A DNA stretch of 64,000 bases from DASUNP01 sp963728545 (GTDB lineage: Bacteria; Acidobacteriota; Blastocatellia; UBA7656): NCBI GenBank assembly GCA_963728545.1, contig CAVSKO010000003.1, positions 1,736,001 to 1,800,000 of the forward strand, read 5' to 3'. Made by a program: the position numbers and the translations under genes. Each line of letters starts with the position of its first letter. Position 1 is the first letter of the stretch. Shown in pieces: positions 42,289 to 52,676 of this stretch. Under the pieces are notes generated by a model. The model saw only the letters and a list, made by a program, of their open reading frames with translations. It was not told the origin of the DNA and searched no databases.

Positions 42289-43795
42289 TCCGAGCGCCTC
42301 TTCGATCCAATTTACCGTTTGGAGTCAACGGTAATGATTCGAGCATTATAAAAACGGAAGGGACCATGTAATCAGGCAACTTCTCCATTAAAAAGCTGCG
42401 CAACTCGCTTGCCGCCGGCGCCTGTTTCTGGTCAGCGATGATATATGCCGCCAATCTTTTATCGCTCAGACCATTTCCCTGAACAATGACGACTGCCTCT
42501 CGAACGCCCATGTGTGTGGAGAGCGCCATCTCAACCTCTCCTAATTCTATGCGAAGGCCCCTGATCTTAACCTGATTATCTATGCGTCCTAGAAACTCTA
42601 TATTGCCATCGGGTCTGTACCTGGCCTGATCACCGGTCCTGTACAACCGCTCGCCCGGCGATAGGCTAAAAGGATTTGGGATAAACTTTTCGGCTGTAAG
42701 CTCCGGCTGATTCAAATACCCGCGCGCCAGTCCGTCGCCGCCTATGTATAACTCTCCCGCCGCTCCTATCACCACCGGCTGCAACTGCTCATCCAGCAAA
42801 TATACCTGCGTGTTCGATATCGGTCGTCCTATGGGCGGTGATGCCAGGCTCTGGACTCCGATTGCAACCTCAGCGCACGTTGCCACTACAGTATTCTCTG
42901 TCGGCCCGTAATGATTGATCAACGTGAACGGCAACTCTTCACGCTCAACTCGATGTAGCTGATCGCCGCCGGTCAACACCGTTTTCAATGCCGGCCCTGA
43001 AGGCCCTTGCTCTTTCAGCATAGTCTCTGCAATCGGCGTTGGAAGAAAGCAGATGCTTATTGATTTATCGGCCAGCCACTTCAGAAGGTCTGGTGTAGAG
43101 GTACGTGTTGCTTCAGAAGGAATATAAAGGCCGGCACCTGCGGTGAGATATGGCCACAACTCCCATACGGATGCATCAAATGCCGGACCGGCTATTTGAG
43201 TGGCGCGACAGGCGGGCGTCACGTTATATGCGCGCTGGTGCCAGGCAACGAGATTCATTAACCCCGAATGTTGAATAGCTACGGCCTTGGGCAGGCCAGT
43301 CGATCCCGAAGTATAGATTGCGTATGCGAGATTGCTGCTGTCGATTCCGCTAATCGGATTTTCCGCGCTTTCCCCTGCGATTGATTCCCAATCTGTGTCG
43401 ATGCAAATTGTCTGTATCCCCAAATCGCATAACTCTTCAACTAATCTCCCTTGCGTTAATACCAAGGCTATCTGAGCGTCCTTCAGCATAAAAGAACGCC
43501 GCTCTTGCGGGTAAGCTAAATCCAGAGGTACATACGCTCCGCCGGCTTTAATTATGCCGAGCAATCCTATGACCATTTCCGCTGACCGCTCCATACATAT
43601 GCCAACCGTTCGTTCCGGCCTCACCCCCATCTTTTGTAAATAATGGGCCAATTGGTTGGCTCGACAGTTCAACTCTTGATAGCTCAACTGTTCGTGTTCA
43701 AACACGACGGCTACAGCTTCCGGCGTACGATGAGCTTGCTCCTCAAATAATTCATGAGAGCATAGACTCTTCGGATACTCTGCACAGGTTCTCAT
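42266..43795 (-). CDS. NrpC, middle fragment: third adenylation domain (Leu-like code)
   Basis: This holds the third A domain of NrpC, from the A1 region (ELNCRANQLAHYL) through YTSGSTGLPKA (near residue 162), LYRTGDQARY and LTPNGKLDRR. My pocket reading is DAWFLGHVV, one residue from a leucine code (DAWFLGNVV). The frame is broken on both sides: at 43789-43790 by GGTTCTC where GGTCTC is expected (restores WNETCAEYP), and at 42297-42298 by an extra C (restores DRRALGLLG). Both corrections give an uninterrupted A domain flanked by C3 and T3. It is not an independent gene. Confidence 0.85.
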   Translation of the reverse strand: MRTCAEYPKSLCSHELFEEQAHRTPEAVAVVFEHEQLSYQELNCRANQLAHYLQKMGVRPERTVGICMERSAEMVIGLLGIIKAGGAYVPLDLAYPQERRSFMLKDAQIALVLTQGRLVEELCDLGIQTICIDTDWESIAGESAENPISGIDSSNLAYAIYTSGSTGLPKAVAIQHSGLMNLVAWHQRAYNVTPACRATQIAGPAFDASVWELWPYLTAGAGLYIPSEATRTSTPDLLKWLADKSISICFLPTPIAETMLKEQGPSGPALKTVLTGGDQLHRVEREELPFTLINHYGPTENTVVATCAEVAIGVQSLASPPIGRPISNTQVYLLDEQLQPVVIGAAGELYIGGDGLARGYLNQPELTAEKFIPNPFSLSPGERLYRTGDQARYRPDGNIEFLGRIDNQVKIRGLRIELGEVEMALSTHMGVREAVVIVQGNGLSDKRLAAYIIADQKQAPAASELRSFLMEKLPDYMVPSVFIMLESLPLTPNGKLDRRGARIARSITA

Positions 43796-46700
43796 TCCAT
43801 TCGATGAGTATTTGATCTCGTTCAGATGCGCTCAACAACCTCAACTCCGACACTCGCTGTAGGGGGTCAGCAACTATCTCTTCAAACAATCTCTCCAGGT
43901 GCCCCAGCATTCGCTTGATCGAAGAGTCATCAAACAGATCCGAATTGTATTCCAGCTTTCCCACTATGGCTTTTTCGCTATCATTCAAGTTCAAGAACAA
44001 GTCAAACTTTGCCGTCGCGCTCAGATCTTGTACAGGGGTGATAGTCAGGCCATGCAGTCTCAGCGCTTGCATCGGCGCGTTCTGAAGAGCTATCGCTACT
44101 TGAAACAGAGGCGAATGGCTGAGGCTGCGTTCAGGCTGCATCTGCTCGACTAACATCTCAAACGGCACATTCTGGTGCCCATATGCTCCTAATGCTGTTT
44201 CTCTTACCCCCTTGAGCATCTCTCGGAAGCTCTCTTTTCCTCTCACCTCTCCCTTCATTACCAGGGTGTTTACGAAAAACCCTATCAACTCTTCTGTCTC
44301 GCCTCTCGTGCGTCCTGCTATCGGTGTGCCTACTATGATCTGCTCCTGGCCCGTGTATCTTGATAGCAGCACCTGGAATGCTGCCAGCATTGTCATAAAC
44401 AGTGTCACTCCCTCTCGCCTGCTCAACTCCCTCAGCCCTTCTGTTATCGTCTCCGGCAAAATGAATGATTGCTTTGCGCCTCGGTAACTTTGCACGGCAG
44501 GTCGGGGTCTGTCCGTAGGCAACTCCAACAACGGCGGCGCTCCTTGAAGCTGCTGCTTCCAGTATTCGACCTGTCGCTGGAGCACTTCTCCTTGCAGGTA
44601 CTCTCTCTGCCACACCGCATAATCCGCATACTGTATCTCTAGCTCTGCTAGCGGCAACTCTCTCCCTTCCCTGTATGCTTCATACAGCACCGCCATCTCT
44701 CGGATCATCACTCCCATCGACCAGCCGTCTGATATGATGTGATGCATCACCACTACTAGGACATGTTCTTGCTGACCTGTCCTTATCAATCTCACTCTTA
44801 TCATCGGCCCCGCTGCCAGGTCGAACGGCTTCTGCGATTCTTCTACAGCTATTCGCTCCGCCTCTCTCTCTCCCTCTTCCTCATCCTTCTGACTTATATC
44901 TTCTACCTCTATCTTGAATGGCTCCGGTTCCGAGATCACCTGCACCGGCCTTCCTTCGATTGTCCCTATCCTTGTTCGCAATACTTCGTGGCGGCGGACT
45001 ATCTCGCCAAACGTCCTCTCCAGCGCCTCCTCATCCAACTCTCCTGTCAGCCTCACCGCCGCCGGGATGTTGTAGAATGCGCTGTTCGGCTCCAACTGAT
45101 CCAAAAACCACAATCGCTGCTGCGCGAATGATAGTGGGATTTCTTGATCGCGCGATGCTCGCCCTATCGTTGGCGCTTCTAATCCCTCTCCTACTCTCTG
45201 TGCCTCTTCTATTCTCTCTCCCAATCCCGCCACCGTCGGCCCCTCGAACATCTCTCTCAACTCTATCTCCACTCCATACTCTTCCCTCACTCGCGACACC
45301 ACCTGTGTCGCCATCAACGAGTGCCCTCCTATTCGGAAAAAGTTGTCCCTTATCCCTATCTGTCCTATCCCCAGCATCTCTCCCCACATTCCTACCAATC
45401 GCTCCTCTACCTCACTCCTCGGCCCTTCATACTCCTCCATCCCTGCTCGCCTCTCTCCTGGCCTCGGCAGCCTCCTTCTATCCACCTTCCCGCTTATCGT
45501 CCTCGGCAGCTCTTCCATCTCCACATATGCTCCAGGCACCTGATACTCCGCCAACTCCTCCTCCATCACTCGGTTTATCTCTTCTATCTTCACTCCCTCC
45601 TCTATCACCACGTATGCACACAGGTAGTTGTAGCCTGACGCATCCTCCCTATCTATCACGGCCACGTCCTTGATCCCTTCCTGCTTCCTCAGCAGGTTCT
45701 CTATCTCCCCTAGCTCTACCCTCATTCCTCGGACCTTAACCTGCTGGTCTCTCCTTCCCAGGTACTCATAGTTGCCGTCCTCCAACTCCCTGCCCAGGTC
45801 TCCTGTTCGATAAACTATGTCGCTGTCATCTTCGCTGAACGGGTTGCGGATGAACGCCTCCGAGGTCAACTCCGGCTGGTTGTAATACCCCAAAGACCGG
45901 TACGGCGTGCGGATGTATATCTCTCCTACTGTCCCCGCTCCGCACGGCTCTCCCTTCCTGTTCAACAGCAATACTTCTGCTCCTCTGATCGGCTTGCCTA
46001 CGGGTATGCTCGGCTTTCGCTCATCTCCTTCTCTCACTCTGTAGCTGAACTTCGCCATCGTCGTCTCTGATGTCCCGTACAGGTTTATCAACTCCACTCT
46101 CTCTCCATATATCTGCTTCCACCTCCCTACGTCGGCCGGCAGCAATGCCTCTCCTGCCATCACTACCTGCCGCAGGCTTCCCAGCTCCTCCTGCTTCATC
46201 CCCTCGTTCAACATCGCCCTCATCAACGACGGCACACAATGCACCAGCGTCACTCTCTGCTCGTCGAGCCATCGGATCAGTTTGCTCACATCCTTCACCA
46301 CATCTCGGCTCTCAGGCACACAGACCACTCCTCCTGCACACAGCCCCACGAATATGTCTCTGAGCGATCCGTCGAACGTCAACGGCAGCAACTGGCTCAC
46401 TCTGACTGTCTCGTCCAGCCCCAGCGTTTCTATCTCCCACCTTATGAAGTGATCTATACCTTTCAGCCGACCGGCTATCGCCTTGGGCACTCCGGTTGAC
46501 CCCGACGTGAAGTATATGTAGCTGAGGTCATCCGGGCTGCTCACCACATCTGGCGCACAGCTCGCCTCACACTCCAGGTATCGTCCAACGTACTCGACAT
46601 TCTCCCCACAATCATCCTGCTCCACATCTTCATCCACGCTGATGAGCCGCGCTGTGTGCTTCGCCCCCTCCACTGCTCGGCTCAGCTTGGCTGCGCTCTT

Positions 46701-49700
46701 GGAATCGGCGATCAGGTAGGCTGGTCTGCTCACCTCCATCATCGCTGCAAGCCTGTTTAGCGGCAGCCCTCCGTCCATCGGCATGAACGCACACCCTGCC
46801 TTCATCGTCGCTATGATTGCAACTATCACTTCCGTCACGTCTTCGGCCATGATGGCTACTACTGTGGCCTTGCTCGCTCCGCTCATCAACAGGTAGTTGG
46901 CTAGCCGGTTCGTCTTCTCATCCAACTCCTCATAACTTACATCCTTGCCCGCCGATCTAAGCGCAGGACTATGCCTGTGCGCTTCAACCGCTCGCCCTAT
47001 CATCTCGACTATGCTCTCTTGTTCACCTCCTACCTCCATCGCTGTCCTTAGCTGCTCCCGCTCCTGCGCGCTGATCATCGGGATCGCTTCCAGTTCTGCA
47101 TCCGGCTGCTTGATGACCTCCTCCAGCAATTGCTCGTATGATTCAAGCATCTGGCGGATCGTGCTTTGGTTGAACAGGTCTGTGTTGTACTCCATCCAGC
47201 AGGCCATCTCCTGCCCCTGCTCTTCTACAAACAATGTCAGATCAAACTTTGCCGTAGTCTGCTCGCGCTCAAGCGGCATGAGTTCCAGGGTCGGCATTCT
47301 TACTTCTCTAGGCGTAGCATTCTGCAAGACCATCATCACCTGGAATATCGGGGTGTAGCTCGCATTGCGCTCCGGCTGTAGCGCCTCGACCAGCAACTCG
47401 AACGGCATGTCCTGGTGCGCATATGCTCCAAGCGTCACTTCCCTAACCTGCTTGAGCAACTCTCGAAAGCTTGGATTCCCACTCAGGTCACTCCTCAAGA
47501 CCAGCGTATTGACGAAGAACCCGATGAGCGATTCAGTTTCGGCCCTGGTGCGGTTGGCGATGCCGGTGCTGATGAGGATGTCTTGCTGGCCTGAGTATCT
47601 CGACAGCAGCACCTGGAAGGCCGCCAGCAAAGTCATAAATAACGTCACTCCCTCTCGCCTGCTCAGCTCTCTCAGCCTCTCGCTCATCTCTCCTGTTAGT
47701 CTCAGCTTTTCATGCGACCCTCTGTAGCTCTGCACCTCTGGACGCGGCCTGTCCGTAGGCAACTCAAGCAGAGATGGCGCTCCTTCCATCTGCTTCTTCC
47801 AGTATTCAACCTGTCGCTCTAACTCTTCTCCTCTCAGCCACTCTCTCTGCCACACCGCATAGTCCGCATACTGTATCTCTAGCTCTGCTAGCGGCGACTC
47901 TCTCCCTTCCCTGTATGCCTCATACAATCCCGCCACCTCTCGGATCATCACTCCCATCGACCAGCCGTCTGATATGATGTGGTGCATCACCACTACTAGG
48001 ACATATTCCTGCTCGCCTACCCTCACCATCCTCACCCTCAGCATCGGCCCTCTGCTCAAGTCGAATCCTGTTCCTGCTTCCTGCCTTGCTTCTCTCATCA
48101 CCTCCTGTTGTCGCTCTTGCTCTGGAAGGCTCCTGAGGTCATTGACTTCCAGCTTGAGGGGTGAGGCGGCCATTATGACCTGCACGGGTCTGCCCTCTAC
48201 GGTTTCAAATCTTGTCCGCAGGGCTTCGTGTCGCCGGATGATCTCGTTAAATGACTTTTCCAGAGCGAGCATGTCTAGCGTTCCTACTATTCGGATCGCC
48301 ATAGGAATGTTGTAGAAGACGTTGCCGGATTCCATCTGATCGAGAAACCATAATCGCTGTTGCGCATAGGAAAGCGGCAGATTTCTATCTCGCGCAACTG
48401 GCACTATTGGTGGCGCGAGAATCCCTCTTGCCTCTCGCATTGCTTTCTCAATCTCTGCCGCCAGACCGGCCACAGTCGGTTGCTCAAAGAAATTGCGCAG
48501 CGAAATCTCGACCTGAAATATAGCGCGCACTCGCGCGATGACCTGCGTTGCTAATAATGAATGGCCGCCCAGTTCAAAGAAGCGTTCGTGAACGCCGACT
48601 CGCTCAAGATTCAAGACGCTTAGCCATATGCCTTCGACCACGTCTTCGACTGCTGTTCGGAGAGGTACAATAGATTGGTCCGATCCGGTATTCGTCTCAT
48701 CAGGCGCGGGGAACGCGCGATGGTCGATTTTCCCATTCGGTGTTAACGGTATGCTATCGAGCTTCAAAAAAGCTGAAGGCACCATATAATAGGGCAATCT
48801 ATTTCCCAACCAGTTGCGTAACTCATTAGCAATGACGCGGGACTCCGGCGCTGCGGTTACATATGCCACCAGATACTTATCGCCGGTTTTGCTCTCCCGA
48901 ACCAGGACTACAGCTTGCTGTACAACCGGATGGTCTGCCAGCGCCGCTTCAATTTCGCCGGGCTCAATTCGAAAGCCCCGGATCTTAACCTGCTGATCCT
49001 TGCGGCCCAGAAACTCGATACTGCCATCCGAAAGGTGGCGGGCCAGATCGCCTGTTCTGTAAAGCCGAGAACCAGGTTCGTCGCCGAAGCAATTGGGAAT
49101 GAATTTTTCGGCTGTTAGCTCAGGTCTATCGAGATAGCCACGAGCCAGATTATCGCCGCCGATGTATACCTCTCCCGGCAGCCAGCTTGATACAGGCTGC
49201 AAACGAGAATCGAGTAGATAGATTTGAGTATTTGCGATCGGGCGGCCTAGTGGAAGCGTCGCAGAGCGCTCATCTTTTTGATCCTCATCAAACCTGTAAG
49301 TCAACACGCCGACGGTGGCCTCTGTTGGGCCGTAATGATTGAAGATGAGGCAGTCAGGAGCCAGCGCGCGGATTCTTTTTATCAAATGCCACGCGCTGGC
49401 TTCGCCTCCGAGGATTAGCCGCAGGCGCGGCAAGATTTGCTCAGCATCAGGATGGGCGAGCAAGGCCGAGAGATGAGAGGGAACAATCTTGAGGCAGTCG
49501 ATTGGATGACGGCGCATGTAATCGGCCAGCGCCCCGGCCTCCGAGACTCGTTCCTGCGATATCACGTGAAGGCGCCCACCCAAGACTAAAGAAGGAAAGA
49601 TAGCCGTGTTGCCCAAATCTGCTGCGAATGCTGCTCCCGTGGCGAAACTGCCGCCAGCCGGGAGAGCCAGTCTTTCGATAATACTCTTTACATAATTGAC

Positions 49701-51593
49701 CAGTTGCCGATGTTCAACACAGACACCTTTGGGCCTGCCCGTAGATCCCGACGTATAGATTACATAGGCTAGATTTTCCGGTGTTACGTCATTGACCGGC
49801 ATTGCCTCGCTTTCCTCGGCAATCATCTTCCAGGACGAATCCAGGCAAATAACCTGCGCGCCGTGCTCAGGCAATGCGTCGATCAGTCGCTCTTGAGTCA
49901 GTAATACCTGCACCTTCGCATCTTTCAGTATGAAGGCCAATCTATCTTTCGGGTACGCCGGGTCCAGTGGCACATATGACCCTCCGGCTTTAAGTATGCC
50001 GAGCAGCCCTATCATCATCTCCGTCGAGCGTTCGACACAGATTCCAACCGCCGTTTCCGGCCTGACACCCGAAGATTGAAGATGACGAGCCAGCTGATTG
50101 GTTTTTCGGTCTAGCTCACGGTAAGTAATCTGTTCGTCTTCATAAACGACCGCTACAGCTTCAGGCGTTCGCTTAGACTGCGCCGCGAATATTTCATGAA
50201 TGCACACGTCTCCCGTATAACCGACCTTTGTATTGTTAAACTCAACCAGCAGTTGATGTCGCTCGACATCACTTAAGATTTCGAATTCGCCGATTGGCAT
50301 ATTAGGATTGACGGCAACCGCTTCCAGCAATCTATTGAACTGTGATGCCAGACGCTCAATGTCTTCGATGTCGAACAGATTAGAATCGTAGTGAAACTCT
50401 GCTGTAAACGTATTGCCATCTTGAATGAAAGAGAGCTTGACTTCGAATCGGTCTATGCATACGTACTGCTTGTGGATGGAGAATGACAGGCCGCCGGAAG
50501 AATGCTTCAGAGGCTGCTCGCTCCATTCGAAACAAAAAGGAGCGAAGCTTTTCTCTGTAGTGTCACCGGCCTCACCTGCATTCCGCTCCCAGGTAAAACA
50601 GTCCTGCCATTTATAAATCTCGCGCGTAGATTCATCAGTCTGTCTCACCAACTCGCTCAGCCGTGTACTTTCTTCCGGGCTGCAATAAACGGGCAGGTAT
50701 TTTGCAAATAGCCCTATGGCATCTTCTAATTCCTCGTAGTTGCGGCCATCAGAGGCGACGCTCACAATAACATCCGACTGCCCGGTTAGCCGCCATAGCA
50801 AGGCCTGCCAGCAGCTTAATAAGAACGCAGATAGCGAGGTGTTATATCCATCAATAATCGGCCTGAGCTTCGCCACCAGATCGGCATTGACCATGAGGCG
50901 CAAAGTTTGGGGCGCGAACAGGTACTCTTCGGCGTCCTGCTTTGTAAAGGGGAGTTTCAAACCGGAAGCAGCAGAGAGGTTCTGCTTAAACCAATACTCT
51001 CTTCCGATTTTCGCGTCCTCCGCTTCAAGCAAATCATTTTGCCACTCTGACAGATCGGCGTACTGGATCAACTCGCCGGATACCTCTTCACCGAGCGAAA
51101 AGGCCGAGTAGCAACGCTCGATCTCACGTACGAGGTTCTCTAATGCCGTCGCGTCTGCGCAGAGCGCAGGCAAGCTGATTATCAACACATGCGCGGACTC
51201 AGACAGGCTCACCAATGAGACGTGCAAGAGCGGGCCTTGCTCAAAGTTAAACGGTAGCCCGCTGGCTTCGTCAAAAAGCGCAGCGACTATACCCTCTTGC
51301 TCGTTCGGATCCATCCCGGTTAAATCATGTTCATCAATCTCCGGCGAGCCGCCTTCGGTGACAACCTGAATCGCGGTGGCCATGCCGGGCAAGTAATGAA
51401 AGACCGTGCGAAGGACCTCGCATCGCGCAACAGTATTTTGTAATGCCAGTTTTAGGATCTCCGGCTCAAGTTTGCCTTCGATCAAAACAGCGCGCTGGAC
51501 TCGGTAAGGCAAACTGCTGCCGAGTTCCTGCAATAACCAGAGGTGCCTTTGCTGGGGAGAGAGGCGGAACCCCTCAATAGTTTCCATTTGCAT
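43752..51593 (-). CDS. NrpC, main fragment: interface-like C-A(Asp)-T-C-A(DGRHVALMA)-T-C
   Basis: The full gene spans 41920-51593 (3223 residues once two extra bases are removed). I place the start at the ATG at 51593, 22 bases after the dioxygenase stop. A longer frame reaches 51692 but overlaps that gene. Domains: condensation-like domain with LPALCADATAL where HHxxxDG belongs (near 51170); A1 with YTSGSTGRPKG and pocket DLTKIGHVGK (Asp); T1; normal C2 (HHIISDG near 47970); A2 with FTSGSTGVPKA, FDGSLRDIF and pocket DGRHVALMA, which resembles D-methyl-isoaspartate/iso-glutamate domains; T2 (FFRIGGHSLMATQ); normal C3 (HHIISDG near 44745). The frame breaks at 43789 in the C3-A3 linker (IEWNE...), and the last residues are out of frame. 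Bases 44134-46963 are nearly identical to 14761-17590 in NrpG. Confidence 0.92.
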   Translation of the reverse strand: MQMETIEGFRLSPQQRHLWLLQELGSSLPYRVQRAVLIEGKLEPEILKLALQNTVARCEVLRTVFHYLPGMATAIQVVTEGGSPEIDEHDLTGMDPNEQEGIVAALFDEASGLPFNFEQGPLLHVSLVSLSESAHVLIISLPALCADATALENLVREIERCYSAFSLGEEVSGELIQYADLSEWQNDLLEAEDAKIGREYWFKQNLSAASGLKLPFTKQDAEEYLFAPQTLRLMVNADLVAKLRPIIDGYNTSLSAFLLSCWQALLWRLTGQSDVIVSVASDGRNYEELEDAIGLFAKYLPVYCSPEESTRLSELVRQTDESTREIYKWQDCFTWERNAGEAGDTTEKSFAPFCFEWSEQPLKHSSGGLSFSIHKQYVCIDRFEVKLSFIQDGNTFTAEFHYDSNLFDIEDIERLASQFNRLLEAVAVNPNMPIGEFEILSDVERHQLLVEFNNTKVGYTGDVCIHEIFAAQSKRTPEAVAVVYEDEQITYRELDRKTNQLARHLQSSGVRPETAVGICVERSTEMMIGLLGILKAGGSYVPLDPAYPKDRLAFILKDAKVQVLLTQERLIDALPEHGAQVICLDSSWKMIAEESEAMPVNDVTPENLAYVIYTSGSTGRPKGVCVEHRQLVNYVKSIIERLALPAGGSFATGAAFAADLGNTAIFPSLVLGGRLHVISQERVSEAGALADYMRRHPIDCLKIVPSHLSALLAHPDAEQILPRLRLILGGEASAWHLIKRIRALAPDCLIFNHYGPTEATVGVLTYRFDEDQKDERSATLPLGRPIANTQIYLLDSRLQPVSSWLPGEVYIGGDNLARGYLDRPELTAEKFIPNCFGDEPGSRLYRTGDLARHLSDGSIEFLGRKDQQVKIRGFRIEPGEIEAALADHPVVQQAVVLVRESKTGDKYLVAYVTAAPESRVIANELRNWLGNRLPYYMVPSAFLKLDSIPLTPNGKIDHRAFPAPDETNTGSDQSIVPLRTAVEDVVEGIWLSVLNLERVGVHERFFELGGHSLLATQVIARVRAIFQVEISLRNFFEQPTVAGLAAEIEKAMREARGILAPPIVPVARDRNLPLSYAQQRLWFLDQMESGNVFYNIPMAIRIVGTLDMLALEKSFNEIIRRHEALRTRFETVEGRPVQVIMAASPLKLEVNDLRSLPEQERQQEVMREARQEAGTGFDLSRGPMLRVRMVRVGEQEYVLVVVMHHIISDGWSMGVMIREVAGLYEAYREGRESPLAELEIQYADYAVWQREWLRGEELERQVEYWKKQMEGAPSLLELPTDRPRPEVQSYRGSHEKLRLTGEMSERLRELSRREGVTLFMTLLAAFQVLLSRYSGQQDILISTGIANRTRAETESLIGFFVNTLVLRSDLSGNPSFRELLKQVREVTLGAYAHQDMPFELLVEALQPERNASYTPIFQVMMVLQNATPREVRMPTLELMPLEREQTTAKFDLTLFVEEQGQEMACWMEYNTDLFNQSTIRQMLESYEQLLEEVIKQPDAELEAIPMISAQEREQLRTAMEVGGEQESIVEMIGRAVEAHRHSPALRSAGKDVSYEELDEKTNRLANYLLMSGASKATVVAIMAEDVTEVIVAIIATMKAGCAFMPMDGGLPLNRLAAMMEVSRPAYLIADSKSAAKLSRAVEGAKHTARLISVDEDVEQDDCGENVEYVGRYLECEASCAPDVVSSPDDLSYIYFTSGSTGVPKAIAGRLKGIDHFIRWEIETLGLDETVRVSQLLPLTFDGSLRDIFVGLCAGGVVCVPESRDVVKDVSKLIRWLDEQRVTLVHCVPSLMRAMLNEGMKQEELGSLRQVVMAGEALLPADVGRWKQIYGERVELINLYGTSETTMAKFSYRVREGDERKPSIPVGKPIRGAEVLLLNRKGEPCGAGTVGEIYIRTPYRSLGYYNQPELTSEAFIRNPFSEDDSDIVYRTGDLGRELEDGNYEYLGRRDQQVKVRGMRVELGEIENLLRKQEGIKDVAVIDREDASGYNYLCAYVVIEEGVKIEEINRVMEEELAEYQVPGAYVEMEELPRTISGKVDRRRLPRPGERRAGMEEYEGPRSEVEERLVGMWGEMLGIGQIGIRDNFFRIGGHSLMATQVVSRVREEYGVEIELREMFEGPTVAGLGERIEEAQRVGEGLEAPTIGRASRDQEIPLSFAQQRLWFLDQLEPNSAFYNIPAAVRLTGELDEEALERTFGEIVRRHEVLRTRIGTIEGRPVQVISEPEPFKIEVEDISQKDEEEGEREAERIAVEESQKPFDLAAGPMIRVRLIRTGQQEHVLVVVMHHIISDGWSMGVMIREMAVLYEAYREGRELPLAELEIQYADYAVWQREYLQGEVLQRQVEYWKQQLQGAPPLLELPTDRPRPAVQSYRGAKQSFILPETITEGLRELSRREGVTLFMTMLAAFQVLLSRYTGQEQIIVGTPIAGRTRGETEELIGFFVNTLVMKGEVRGKESFREMLKGVRETALGAYGHQNVPFEMLVEQMQPERSLSHSPLFQVAIALQNAPMQALRLHGLTITPVQDLSATAKFDLFLNLNDSEKAIVGKLEYNSDLFDDSSIKRMLGHLERLFEEIVADPLQRVSELRLLSASERDQILIEWNENLCRVSEESMLS
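44134..46963. repeat. A-T-C cassette repeat, copy 2 (NrpC)
   Basis: Partner of 14761-17590. Differences cluster in patches (for example around 46520-46700, the region before motif A3). Confidence 0.9.
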
Positions 51594-51615
51594 GTTGCAC
51601 TCGTATTTTTCCGGA

Positions 51616-52668
51616 TCAGATTTCTTGATTGAAGTAGGGTTGAGACATTCCGACAAGGATTCTTCGTGACCCTGCAAAGGGCCTTCGGCCATGTGCAGTC
51701 AGCATGTTGTCAAGCATTAGCACATCGCCTTCCTCCCAGGGAAAGATTACCGCTTCCTGTTCATACAGGTTGCGAATTTGATCTAACACTGTAGCTTCTA
51801 TAGGAAGGCCATCGGCATAGTAAGTATTGCGTGGCAGGTCTTCTTGTTGAAAACTCGCAAAGAACGATTCTTGGACTTCGGATTTCAAGTTCGACACATG
51901 GAATAAATGGGCTTGATTGAACCAGACCATTTCGCCTGTTTTAGGATGAGAAGCGACAGCCTGACACGTCTGGCTGGTTCGCAGGCGATCTCTGCCCGTC
52001 CAGGTGAACTCAATTCCGGCACGCCGACAATATTCCTCTACCTCTGATTTGTTGTCGGTCTGGAAGACTTGCCGCCAGTGGAGGTCTAATCCGTCGCTGT
52101 AATTTCTGACATACATCACTCGCTTCTCAATAAACCGCTGTTTAATCTCAGGGGCGAGGAGTTTAAATACTCTCCGGCTATCAGCAATCGGCGTTTCTCC
52201 CCCCTGCTCAGCCGATTCCAGGCAAAAGAAGAAAATCTTCATCGGCCAGTTGCGCGAGTAAGACATCTCGTTATGTAAAGGTATCGGCTGATCGGCAGGG
52301 TATTCAGTTGAGGTGTAAATATTGCCAAACACCTGGCTGCGGGGTGTTGAGCCATATTGGTATTCAAGCAAATCTCCGGAAATAGCTTTGATGAATTGTT
52401 CGAACTCTGCCGGCGTCTTCACATTAAAGTTCCGAAAGAGTATCCCTCCATGCTTGAGCAGGTAAGTTTCAACCAGCTCGCGGTTATTCATCGCCCAATC
52501 GACCGGGCTTATCCTTTCCACAGCAGGTTCGATTATCAGAGGGAGAGGCTTGTCGGGATGCGAGTACGACGTCTTAATTAAACTCGTCTTTGAGAATGTA
52601 AGGGCTTTACGCCTGATAGCCTCTATGCCCTCGATTCGCGGCTTTTTGAGATTCGGATTATTGACCAT
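51616..52668 (-). CDS. TauD/SyrP-type Fe(II)/2-oxoglutarate dioxygenase, probable Asp beta-hydroxylase
   Basis: A complete 350-residue protein of the TauD/TfdA superfamily. The iron ligands are visible as H132-x-E134 (PLHNEMSY) and H326 (TAHGRRPF), with the 2-oxoglutarate-binding Arg a few residues later. HxE instead of HxD is typical of the SyrP/AsnO branch, which hydroxylates the beta carbon of free or carrier-bound amino acids. It lies between the NrpB terminal C domain and NrpC, whose first A domain has an Asp code and follows a condensation-like domain without HHxxxDG. I infer beta-hydroxylation of Asp on the NrpC (and perhaps NrpA) carrier domain. Only the family and the iron site are seen directly. 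The start follows the NrpB stop by eight bases, so translation is probably coupled. Confidence 0.88.
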   Translation of the reverse strand: MVNNPNLKKPRIEGIEAIRRKALTFSKTSLIKTSYSHPDKPLPLIIEPAVERISPVDWAMNNRELVETYLLKHGGILFRNFNVKTPAEFEQFIKAISGDLLEYQYGSTPRSQVFGNIYTSTEYPADQPIPLHNEMSYSRNWPMKIFFFCLESAEQGGETPIADSRRVFKLLAPEIKQRFIEKRVMYVRNYSDGLDLHWRQVFQTDNKSEVEEYCRRAGIEFTWTGRDRLRTSQTCQAVASHPKTGEMVWFNQAHLFHVSNLKSEVQESFFASFQQEDLPRNTYYADGLPIEATVLDQIRNLYEQEAVIFPWEEGDVLMLDNMLTAHGRRPFAGSRRILVGMSQPYFNQEI

Positions 52669-52676
52669 GATTCACT

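Noticed and set aside
51594..51692. Longer NrpC start at 51692
   Set aside because: It would overlap the dioxygenase by 77 bases, and the extra 33 residues do not resemble an NRPS N-terminus. The ATG at 51593 follows the upstream stop by 22 bases and leads straight into the condensation-like domain.
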